A stretch of 64,000 nt of DNA from Candidatus Celerinatantimonas neptuna (lineage in GTDB: Bacteria; Pseudomonadota; Gammaproteobacteria; Enterobacterales; Celerinatantimonadaceae), in the NCBI GenBank assembly GCA_911810475.1, contig OU461276.1:2605501-2669500 (forward strand), read 5' to 3'. The position numbers were made by a program, and so were the translations under genes. The notes under the pieces are model-generated. The model did no database searches and was not told where the DNA came from. It was given only the letters and a program-made list of their open reading frames with translations. Positions 57,521 to 64,000 of this stretch are shown piece after piece. Each line of letters begins with the position of its first letter. Position 1 is the first letter of the stretch.

Positions 57521-58279
57521 TTAAAATGGCCATAAACTTCCGTTGAACAAGCGAGATAACCAGCCTTGGGTTTGTGTATTGGCCTGATCCCCTGTACCAC
57601 TAAATTCAATGCGTGCATCAGCAATTTGTGATGATTTGACGGTGTTACCTTGTGTGACATCTTTCGGACGAATAATACCAGTCAGGCGGATATATTCTTT
57701 GCCGTTATTGATCACTAACCATTTTTCACCACGGACAACCAGGTTGCCATTATTAAGAACATCGACGACAGAAACTGTGATAGAACCGGTCAGTGTATGA
57801 CTTTGAGCTGAGTCAGCTTTCCCATCAAAGTTCTGCGATTGTTTCATGCCTAATTGTACCGTTTTCCCGTTGACGGTGAGTTTTCCTCCAGGAACTGTAA
57901 TCGGATCAAGATTGTAGTCGTTATTGTGGGACATGTCCGTTGTTGCCGATTTTTTGGCAGATGCTGTTTCCGAGAGCAGTACGGTTACCGTATCTCCGAC
58001 CGAATAGGCTGGCATATAACTATATAAACTGGTTGATGTTTTAGGATTGAAAGCAGATCCGGTCGGTATCACTTGTTTAGGTTTTTCCGATGGATCAATA
58101 GGTGCGTAGTATGGATCATTGGGAACTGGCGCATGATTATCGGTTGAAACAGTGACCTGTCTTTGTTTATTGTCTATTTTTTTCTGTGCTGTATTGGTTA
58201 TCTTGTCGTTAGTCTGCTGAACCGTTGCACACCCGGTTAGCATCAATATGACCCATAGACAGAAAAGCTGTTTACCCAT
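57521..58279 (-). CDS. flgH: flagellar L-ring lipoprotein FlgH
   Basis: FlgH forms the outer-membrane L ring. The 252-residue lipoprotein precursor has a signal peptide with lipobox LTGC, then a Pro/Thr-rich linker. Next come YSVGDTVTVLLSETASAKKS, GNLVVRGEKWLVINNG, EYIRLTGIIRPKDV, and VKSSQIADARIEFSGTG, with WLSRLFNG at the end. The ATG at 58279 has AAGGAA before it; longer frames are rejected. In most genomes flgH sits in flgB-flgL, so its pairing only with flgT here is notable. Confidence 0.93.
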   Translation of the reverse strand: MGKQLFCLWVILMLTGCATVQQTNDKITNTAQKKIDNKQRQVTVSTDNHAPVPNDPYYAPIDPSEKPKQVIPTGSAFNPKTSTSLYSYMPAYSVGDTVTVLLSETASAKKSATTDMSHNNDYNLDPITVPGGKLTVNGKTVQLGMKQSQNFDGKADSAQSHTLTGSITVSVVDVLNNGNLVVRGEKWLVINNGKEYIRLTGIIRPKDVTQGNTVKSSQIADARIEFSGTGDQANTQTQGWLSRLFNGSLWPF

Positions 58280-58423
58280 GCCAGATTCCTTTACATCAAA
58301 TATTCTGAATTTTATGTCGAGCATTACTCTTGAAATGACAAAAATCCGTCGTTGATGCAACGGATGCAGAATTTGTTCCAGATTATCTTTTGTAATTGGA
58401 ATTGACGATTGGCTTTCCAGTAT

Positions 58424-58449
58424 AGGCGGTATCCATGTGGATACCGCCT
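58424..58449 (-). terminator. hairpin after ygfZ
   Basis: GGCGGTATCC (58425-58434) and GGATACCGCC (58439-58448) form a perfect ten-pair stem with loop ATGT, extended by an A-T pair. It lies 10 bases beyond the ygfZ stop. The T run is short, so termination strength is uncertain. Confidence 0.6.
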
Positions 58450-58458
58450 TTGAAAGAC

Positions 58459-59415
58459 TTATTCTACAGGTGTCAGAGAATAAGGCAGATGGGCTAATGT
58501 TAATTGACTATCGGGTTGATTCTGGAGCCGATATTTGCAATCGGCTGAACTATCAGCCCGAACGACGGCCAGAACTTCGGTGTAGCCGTTTTCCTGACGG
58601 AAACTTTGTAACAAGGTACCACAGCGTCGCCAGTTGTCACCCAGTTGCATTTCAATATCCTGACCACTTTCGATAGGCTGAGTTGACTGCCCTACAAACC
58701 GGAGGGTTGCCCGCTTATTGATCCCTCGATATTTTGCCCGGGCGACGACTTCTTGGCCGGTATAGCATCCTTTGGTAAAACTAATTGCATCTAACAATTG
58801 AAGATTCAATGCCTGAGGAATAAATTGACCGGATGTCTTAGCTGTTAAGCTTGGCAGACCGGCAATGATATTTAATTCATTCCATAGTGCATCGATATCC
58901 TGGCAGTCTGGATCTCGCTGAGATAATGAATTGGCTGTTTGGGTTGGGAGAATGAATAGGTAACGCATCGGTTGCTGGGGATATGCAATGCAAAAACCGT
59001 TATTAAGTAAGCCGCCTTGTGTGGCAATGGATTGCCCCCATTGCTGTTCAACAAATGTTTTCGCGTGTTTACCGATAATTGCAATTGGCTGATAATCGTC
59101 TACCGGACTTATCGTGATCTTTGAAAAAACACTGTATTTTGTCAGCTCGGGTAATTCTTTTTCGGCCGCGGAATTTGTTTGTAGTATCCAGAGGTGCTTT
59201 CCGGTGTTGATGACTCTTAATACAGACCAGACTTTACCCGCCGGATCACAGTGGCCAGATAACGTGTGTTGGCCTGCGGCTAATCCTTGAATTTCTGCGG
59301 TTAACTGTCCCTGAAGATAGGTTTGTCTATCTTCCCCGGTGAGACGAGTGAGTGACCATTGTTCTAGTTTCCCAATAACAAGTTCGGGAAATGTATATAA
59401 TTTGTCCAGTTCCAC
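58459..59415 (-). CDS. ygfZ: folate-binding Fe-S cluster protein YgfZ
   Basis: YgfZ supports assembly or repair of Fe-S enzymes, using a tetrahydrofolate-binding fold like GcvT. The 318-residue protein has the diagnostic KGCYTGQE motif near residue 225 and the preceding ALNLQLLDAISF. GEDRQTYLQGQLTAEI lies near the start. Length matches family members. It is divergent from sdhE, as is common in gammaproteobacteria. Confidence 0.93.
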   Translation of the reverse strand: MELDKLYTFPELVIGKLEQWSLTRLTGEDRQTYLQGQLTAEIQGLAAGQHTLSGHCDPAGKVWSVLRVINTGKHLWILQTNSAAEKELPELTKYSVFSKITISPVDDYQPIAIIGKHAKTFVEQQWGQSIATQGGLLNNGFCIAYPQQPMRYLFILPTQTANSLSQRDPDCQDIDALWNELNIIAGLPSLTAKTSGQFIPQALNLQLLDAISFTKGCYTGQEVVARAKYRGINKRATLRFVGQSTQPIESGQDIEMQLGDNWRRCGTLLQSFRQENGYTEVLAVVRADSSADCKYRLQNQPDSQLTLAHLPYSLTPVE

Positions 59416-59560
59416 CTTAATTGCTCCAGATTAAACGGTTTCGTTTTGGTAGCTGATAGAGTGATGGTATCTTGCTAATAACGATTTGTCAGCTTTTGAC
59501 AGCCGTTCATGCACAATTGTGCATTTATGTCATGAATCGGTAGAAGGATCCGAAAAGACT

Positions 59561-59809
59561 ATGCAATCAAAATCACGATTACTCTGGGCTTGTCGTCGGG
59601 GGATGCTCGAGTTAGATGTCCTCCTTCAACCATTTGTTGAACGTCATTATGACCAGCTCAGTGAAGATGACCAATTATTATTTGAGAGATTACTGGAATG
59701 TGATGACCCAGATTTATTTGCCTGGTTTATGGGGCATCGTGAATGCCCAGATGCTGATTTATCGCGGATGATCCGTGTTATCCTTAGCCACAACAGCACG
59801 CACGCTTAA
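59561..59809 (+). CDS. sdhE: succinate dehydrogenase FAD-assembly factor SdhE
   Basis: SdhE delivers or attaches FAD to SdhA and FrdA. The 82-residue protein has the conserved RRGMLELD motif near residue 12 and DDPDLFAWFMGH, as in E. coli SdhE. The ATG at 59561 is preferred to a longer frame since the family is about 88 residues. It is followed by the overlapping ygfX. Confidence 0.93.
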   Translation: MQSKSRLLWACRRGMLELDVLLQPFVERHYDQLSEDDQLLFERLLECDDPDLFAWFMGHRECPDADLSRMIRVILSHNSTHA

Positions 59810-60158
59810 TTGCCGTATCAGCCGCCATGCCATATCAGGGGTTTTTCTGATGAGTGGTTTTTTAGGATTATCGATGTGGTTTGGTCAATATAGTGGCGCA
59901 GATTGGGCTGCATGGCTTTTTGTGACGGGGTATTGTTTATGGTGGTTACTGAGGTTTCGACCAACATTTTCTATTCAGGGATATTATCTGTTTCAAAAAG
60001 AACATAAGTATCAAATTGTGCCAGGCTCAAAAGTGGGATGTTACTGTTGTCTGCTAAAATTAACAGACGGCGAAACGACACGTCGTCTGTTAATTTTTGC
60101 GGATATGCTAGACCCGCCGGGTTACCGGCATTTGTGTTTACTTGTCCGGTGTTGCTGA
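59775..60158 (+). CDS. ygfX: YgfX (CptA)-like membrane protein
   Basis: A 127-residue protein with two adjacent TM segments (about residues 21-36 and 43-58) and a short C-terminal domain (YKYQIVPGSKVG-like, LLKLTDGE, LLIFADMLD). YgfX homologues pair with SdhE. The start is uncertain: GTG at 59775 overlaps sdhE by 35 bases, and an ATG at 59850 is possible. A 14-bp inverted repeat lies inside the coding region. Confidence 0.75.
   Translation: MLSLATTARTLNCRISRHAISGVFLMSGFLGLSMWFGQYSGADWAAWLFVTGYCLWWLLRFRPTFSIQGYYLFQKEHKYQIVPGSKVGCYCCLLKLTDGETTRRLLIFADMLDPPGYRHLCLLVRCC
60056..60098 (+). terminator. strong hairpin inside ygfX
   Basis: AAAATTAACAGACG (60056-60069) pairs perfectly with CGTCTGTTAATTTT (60084-60097) around a 14-base loop, ending in a T run. 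It looks like an intrinsic terminator but is within the ygfX coding sequence. Confidence 0.5.
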
Positions 60159-61790
60159 TCAACAAGGTTGAAAGTCGGATAAATCATGTTCGTCTTTCAA
60201 TGGCGCTGGTGTCAGGATGGTCGGCTCTGGGATCTCGCCTTGTTTATCCGGGTAGTCAAGGGTGTAATGTAGTCCCCGGCTTTCTTTTCGTTGCATAGCG
60301 CTTAGTACAATTAATTCAGCAACTTGCAGTAGATTACGAAGTTCCAACAAGTTATTACAGACTTTAAAATTGGAATAATAATCATGTATTTCCTGTTTGA
60401 GCATATGGATCCTGCGAAGAGCCCGCTCTAATCGTTTATCGGTGCGGACAATACCGACATAGTCCCACATGAATAAACGAAGTTCATGCCAGTTATGGGT
60501 AATAATGACTTCTTCATCTGAGCTGATGACCTGGCTTTCATCCCATTCTTTAATAGGTAAAACAGGTTTCCTTTCTCTGAGTTTGGTTTTGATATCTTCA
60601 GCCGCTGCCTGACCAAAAACAAGGCATTCGAGTAATGAATTACTGGCCATTCGGTTTGCACCATGTAATCCCGTATAAGCCACTTCTCCAATTGCATAAA
60701 GATGGCGTATATCTGTACGGGCATGGTGATCGGTGACGACGCCACCGCAAGTATAATGGGCTGCCGGAACAATCGGAATAGGCTCTTTACGGATATCAAT
60801 ACCTAAAGCCAGCAATTTTTCGAAGATGGTTGGAAAGTGGTGTTCAATAAATTCAGGTGTCCGGTGACTGATATCCAGATACATGCAGTCGGCACCTAAG
60901 CGTTTCATTTCAAAGTCGATGGCCCGTGCGACAACATCTCGTGGCGCCAGTTCAGCCCGTTCATCGAACTCAGGCATAAAGCGGCTACCATCAGGGCGTT
61001 TGAGTAATGCGCCTTCACCGCGAAGCGCTTCTGTTAACAGAAAATTCCGGGCTTGCGGATGATAAAGACAGGTTGGGTGGAATTGATTGAATTCCATATT
61101 GCCGACTCGGCAGCCTGCACGCCAGGCCATTGCAATACCATCACCACTGGCAATATCCGGATTGCTGGTATACTGGTATACTTTACTGCTGCCTCCTGTT
61201 GCCAGTGCAACAAATTTTGCGGCAAACGTTTCGACTTTTTGGTGATGGCGGTTCCAGACATAAGCTCCTGAAACCTGTTTTTGGCCATCTGTGCCGGTTT
61301 CAATGACCAGATCGACGGCATTAAGATGTTCATGCAAAATAATATTGGGATGTTTGAGAACCTGGCTGACCAATGTATTTTCGACTGCTTTACCGGTGGC
61401 ATCGGCTGCGTGGAGAATGCGTCGTCGACTATGGCCGCCTTCTCTGGTCATGTGATAACGTGGTTCGCCAGAGGAATTTGTTTCCTGGTCAAAAGGAACA
61501 CCGGATTGAATTAACCAGTCAATACATGCTTTACTATGTTCTGATACGAACCGAACCGTGGGTTCGTCGCATAATCCGTCTCCTGCGATTAGCGTGTCCT
61601 GGACATGGCTGTCAATCGTATCGTTTTGACTGAAAACTGCGGCAATACCGCCTTGGGCATAGTAAGTAGAGCCTTCTTTTAAAGGGCCTTTGCTCAGTAC
61701 GTGGACTTTGGCATAATCGGCCAAGTGTAACGCAAGGGTTAAGCCTGCGGCTCCACTTCCGATGATAAGAACGTCACAAGAATAATTCAT
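60159..61790 (-). CDS. nadB: L-aspartate oxidase
   Basis: NadB oxidises L-aspartate to iminoaspartate, the first step of de novo NAD synthesis. The 543-residue flavoprotein has the FAD motif [63 protein letters not shown], and [22 protein letters not shown] sequence (here [18 protein letters not shown]). The C-terminal helical bundle follows. Length matches E. coli (540). It is divergent from rpoE, as in E. coli. Confidence 0.97.
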   Translation of the reverse strand: MNYSCDVLIIGSGAAGLTLALHLADYAKVHVLSKGPLKEGSTYYAQGGIAAVFSQNDTIDSHVQDTLIAGDGLCDEPTVRFVSEHSKACIDWLIQSGVPFDQETNSSGEPRYHMTREGGHSRRRILHAADATGKAVENTLVSQVLKHPNIILHEHLNAVDLVIETGTDGQKQVSGAYVWNRHHQKVETFAAKFVALATGGSSKVYQYTSNPDIASGDGIAMAWRAGCRVGNMEFNQFHPTCLYHPQARNFLLTEALRGEGALLKRPDGSRFMPEFDERAELAPRDVVARAIDFEMKRLGADCMYLDISHRTPEFIEHHFPTIFEKLLALGIDIRKEPIPIVPAAHYTCGGVVTDHHARTDIRHLYAIGEVAYTGLHGANRMASNSLLECLVFGQAAAEDIKTKLRERKPVLPIKEWDESQVISSDEEVIITHNWHELRLFMWDYVGIVRTDKRLERALRRIHMLKQEIHDYYSNFKVCNNLLELRNLLQVAELIVLSAMQRKESRGLHYTLDYPDKQGEIPEPTILTPAPLKDEHDLSDFQPC

Positions 61791-61883
61791 GATTGTGATC
61801 AGTGGAGTAAAAATAAATGGTTCAATTAGTGTACTCGAATCGTTTTAATATGACACTGCTTTAAAATATAAATCCAATGGAAG

Positions 61884-61911
61884 AGAACTTTTTTGAACAA
61901 TAGTAGTCTTA
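61884..61911 (+). promoter_or_regulatory. sigma-E-like promoter of rpoE
   Basis: AGAACTT at 61884-61890 and TCTTA at 61907-61911 are 16 bases apart, close to the sigma-E consensus GGAACTT-N16-TCTGA. It is 58 bases before the rpoE ATG, giving autoregulation as known in E. coli. Confidence 0.6.
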
Positions 61912-61969
61912 CCCAATGTAGGCGCGTATGTCTTTTCGGTAATGGAGTCCCGGAGGCTGGTCGCGCAGG

Positions 61970-62554
61970 ATGAAACAGCAACAGTGGACTGATAAGGCCT
62001 TGGTGATCCGAGTTCAGCAAGGTGATAAACAGGCTTTCAACCTGCTCGTCGGCAAATACCAGCACAAAGTGGCTGGTTTGATTGCGAAGTATGTTAATAA
62101 CCCGGGGGATGTGGCTGATATTACTCAGGAAGCATTTATTAAAGCGTATCGGGCCTTACCTAATTTTCGTGGTGATAGTGCTTTTTATACGTGGCTTTAC
62201 CGAATTGCTGTGAATACGGCTAAAAACCATATTGTGGCTCAGGGACGAAGACCGCCTGCAAATGATGTCGATGCGCAGGAGGCTGAGTTTTATGATGGGG
62301 GAGAAGTGATGCATGAGAGTTCAACTCCTGAGGCATTACTTTTAACCGATGAAATTCGCAACATGGTTTTTGCAACCATCGACGAGTTGCCCGAAGAGTT
62401 GCGCATGGCAATTACTTTGCGCGAAATAGAAGGGTTAAGCTATGATGAAATTGCTGACGTTATGGCTTGCCCGGTAGGTACAGTTCGTTCTCGTATCTTT
62501 CGGGCCCGTGAGGCAATTGATAAACGGATCCAGCCTTTGCTGGAACGATCATGA
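61970..62554 (+). CDS. rpoE: envelope-stress sigma factor RpoE
   Basis: RpoE (sigma-24) transcribes outer-membrane biogenesis and repair genes. The 194-residue ECF sigma factor has region 2 (QAFNLLVGKYQHKVAGL, DITQEAFIKAYRALPNFRG, FYTWLYRIAVNTAKNH), a linker, and region 4 (LRMAITLREIEGLSYDEIA, CPVGTVRSRIFRAREAI). It is held inactive by RseA, encoded next. The stop lies within the first possible rseA ATG. Confidence 0.98.
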   Translation: MKQQQWTDKALVIRVQQGDKQAFNLLVGKYQHKVAGLIAKYVNNPGDVADITQEAFIKAYRALPNFRGDSAFYTWLYRIAVNTAKNHIVAQGRRPPANDVDAQEAEFYDGGEVMHESSTPEALLLTDEIRNMVFATIDELPEELRMAITLREIEGLSYDEIADVMACPVGTVRSRIFRAREAIDKRIQPLLERS

Positions 62555-62565
62555 AGGGAAAATGT

Positions 62566-63114
62566 ATGGTCAAAGATGAGCAAATATCAGCATTAATGGA
62601 TAGCGAGCTACAGGATGAGAAAGTACTCGAATCATTCATTGCTGATGACATGACTCATAACCGGTGGCAGCGTTATCACCTAATCGGTGATGTGATGCGT
62701 GGCGATGCCCCTCAAATGCTCAATTTAGATCTATCTGCAGGTATTGCACAAGCTTTAGAAAATGAACCTGCTCATGAGATGTCTGGTGATAATGATATAT
62801 CGCGGATGAGAAAAGCTAACCGGCCGGTACCTCAATGGCTCAAACCGCTGGGTCAATATGCTATTGCTGCATCAGTTGCCGTGATTGCTATTTTGGGAGT
62901 ACAGCATTATCAGGGCGTGGGGTCATCAGGCAAAGATCAACCATTACCTGTTTTTAATACGGTTCCAATCGGTGGAACCATATCGCCCGTTAGCCTACAG
63001 GCGAATTTTATTCATCCGAAACAACAACTGACAGAGCAGCAATGGTTGGAGCAGCGTCGTGAAATTGCTGCTTATTTGCAGGATCACCAGTTGCAGCAGC
63101 GTCATCAAGATTAG
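62566..63114 (+). CDS. rseA: anti-sigma-E factor RseA
   Basis: RseA is an inner-membrane protein that holds RpoE until DegS and RseP cleave it. The 182-residue protein has the N-terminal anti-sigma domain (QISALMDSELQDEKVLE, RWQRYHLIGDVMRGD), a TM helix near residues 105-122 (IAASVAVIAILGV), and a Gln-rich periplasmic tail. The ATG at 62566 is favoured because AAGGGA precedes it; one at 62551 would overlap the rpoE stop. Confidence 0.94.
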   Translation: MVKDEQISALMDSELQDEKVLESFIADDMTHNRWQRYHLIGDVMRGDAPQMLNLDLSAGIAQALENEPAHEMSGDNDISRMRKANRPVPQWLKPLGQYAIAASVAVIAILGVQHYQGVGSSGKDQPLPVFNTVPIGGTISPVSLQANFIHPKQQLTEQQWLEQRREIAAYLQDHQLQQRHQD

Positions 63115-63121
63115 AGAGTTT

Positions 63122-64000
63122 ATGCGTAATTTGGCTGTTGTTGGCATGTTGCTCTTAGGTCTGGGAGCTCAGCCGGTATTTGCAAATCAACAAGTTGTTG
63201 AGCCGACTCATCAATTGTCGGTGTCGAAGGTTTCACCGCGTCAACTCATAGAAAAGCTACAGAATGCTTTTCACCGGTTAGATTACGAATTGTCTTACAT
63301 TCGGGTCCGTCAGGGTTCTATTGAACCGATTCGTCTCTTTCATGGTGTGGTTGGAAAACATGAGGTGGTGCATCGGATTTTTCTGAATGGTCCGGTACGA
63401 GAAGCGGTTCGCAGGGATCAAACGGTTGCTTATTATGAGTTTGGTAAATCGCCATTCGCGATACATGCGAAGCGATTACCGGGTATGTTGGCTACATTAG
63501 CTGATATTCCCCTTGATGTTCTTAGTGCTAATTATGATTTGTTGGTTTCAGGAAGAGGTCGGGTAGCTGGCCGGCCCGCTCAGATCATGAGGATTATTCC
63601 TAAACATGAGAGTCTGTATGGACTTTATGTGTGGCAGGATATTTCAACTGGTTTACCATTGCGTGTTGATATTGTTGATCGGCAGGGAAACCTAGTTGAA
63701 CAATTGATGGTGATTGGTTTATCTGAATTTAAAAAACCAACACTTTGGATGAATAAACTGGCTGCTCTTAAACTTCCTGTGGTTATTGAGCCACCTAAAT
63801 CTCAGCAGATGTCTGCTGATTGGCAGGTTCGCTGGAAACCTGGTGGGATGAAAGTTGTTGCTGAAAATCAGCATAAATTACCGATTACTGATCAGTCGGT
63901 TGATTATCTGAAACTCAGTGATGGTTTATTTGATGTTTCGATTTATGCCAGCTCATCTAAAGCCAGTCAGTCATTGCAGGGTGAATTGGTTCGTCAGGGA
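63122..64000 (+). CDS. rseB: sigma-E regulator RseB (3' end outside window)
   Basis: RseB is a periplasmic protein that binds RseA and senses off-pathway lipopolysaccharide or lipoproteins. The frame is open to the right edge, 293 codons, with the end missing. It has a signal peptide cut near QPVFANQQ, then LIEKLQNAFHRLDYELSYI and a lipoprotein-localisation-like fold (FLNGPVREAVRRD, LSANYDLLVSGRGRVAGR). The C-terminal RseA-binding part begins near ADWQVRWKPGGMK. It starts eight bases after rseA. Confidence 0.93.
   Translation, partial: MRNLAVVGMLLLGLGAQPVFANQQVVEPTHQLSVSKVSPRQLIEKLQNAFHRLDYELSYIRVRQGSIEPIRLFHGVVGKHEVVHRIFLNGPVREAVRRDQTVAYYEFGKSPFAIHAKRLPGMLATLADIPLDVLSANYDLLVSGRGRVAGRPAQIMRIIPKHESLYGLYVWQDISTGLPLRVDIVDRQGNLVEQLMVIGLSEFKKPTLWMNKLAALKLPVVIEPPKSQQMSADWQVRWKPGGMKVVAENQHKLPITDQSVDYLKLSDGLFDVSIYASSSKASQSLQGELVRQG

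Noticed and set aside
1..64000. tRNA, rRNA, CRISPR arrays, prophage or integrase
   Set aside because: No T-loop-like gene, repeat-spacer pattern or phage gene could be found by eye; a tRNA or CRISPR scan would be decisive.

Overview
The window is a compact gammaproteobacterial chromosome segment of moderate to low GC. Gene neighbourhoods recall Vibrionaceae, Aeromonadales or Celerinatantimonas-like bacteria: tolC divergent from nudF-yqiB-cpdA-yqiA-parE, prfC-yjjV-nupC-deo-ytjB-serB-radA, ygfZ/sdhE-ygfX/nadB/rpoE-rseA-rseB, and the Vibrio-type flagellar H-ring protein FlgT. The genus assignment is inference; no rRNA or tRNA was seen.

Layout. 1-11.5 kb: the 3' end of thrC, tesB, a PMT/ArnT-like glycosyltransferase, grcA behind two FNR-like boxes, nfo and ung (base-excision repair), a hemerythrin-like protein, a Cof-type HAD phosphatase, a single modE-modA-modB-modC operon with a ModE box on the modE start, and an RluA-type pseudouridine synthase. 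11.47-12.43 kb: a decayed IS982-family insertion with readable terminal repeats and target duplication. 12.6-26.2 kb: tolC, a decayed nucleoside deaminase gene, nudF-yqiB-cpdA-yqiA-parE, a GGDEF/EAL protein inserted between parE and parC, parC, plsC and rraB. 26.2-32.4 kb: an unusual low-molecular-weight phosphatase-like protein, an adenine-deaminase-type enzyme, a sulfide:quinone oxidoreductase with a small membrane protein, and a three-gene MNIO/DUF2063/DoxX (bufferin/Hvf-type) operon with no precursor gene beside it. 32.4-35.0 kb: an AT-rich islet with a Met/His-rich membrane-anchored Hsp20-like protein, a 70-residue orphan and a 289-residue unknown.

35.0-47.9 kb: prfC, two probable small proteins, yjjV, nupC, an unknown zinc-ribbon protein, talB, and an add-deoA-deoB-deoD nucleoside catabolic operon behind a perfect CRP palindrome; deoC is not there. 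47.2-54.1 kb: ytjB, serB, two PilZ c-di-GMP receptors on either side of radA, and a second PlsC-like acyltransferase. 54.3-56.3 kb: an Asn/Thr-rich unknown, a 197-bp MITE-like element sharing its terminal repeat and AAAT target duplication with the IS982 remnant, and a decayed IS5-family transposase. 56.3-64 kb: flgH-flgT away from other flagellar genes, ygfZ, sdhE-ygfX, nadB, and the envelope-stress operon rpoE-rseA-rseB (rseB runs off the end) behind a sigma-E-like promoter.

The parts most worth attention are the precursor-less MNIO operon with its Met-rich neighbour, the IS982/MITE pair, the modified P-loop of the phosphatase-like protein, and the unknown zinc-ribbon and islet genes.
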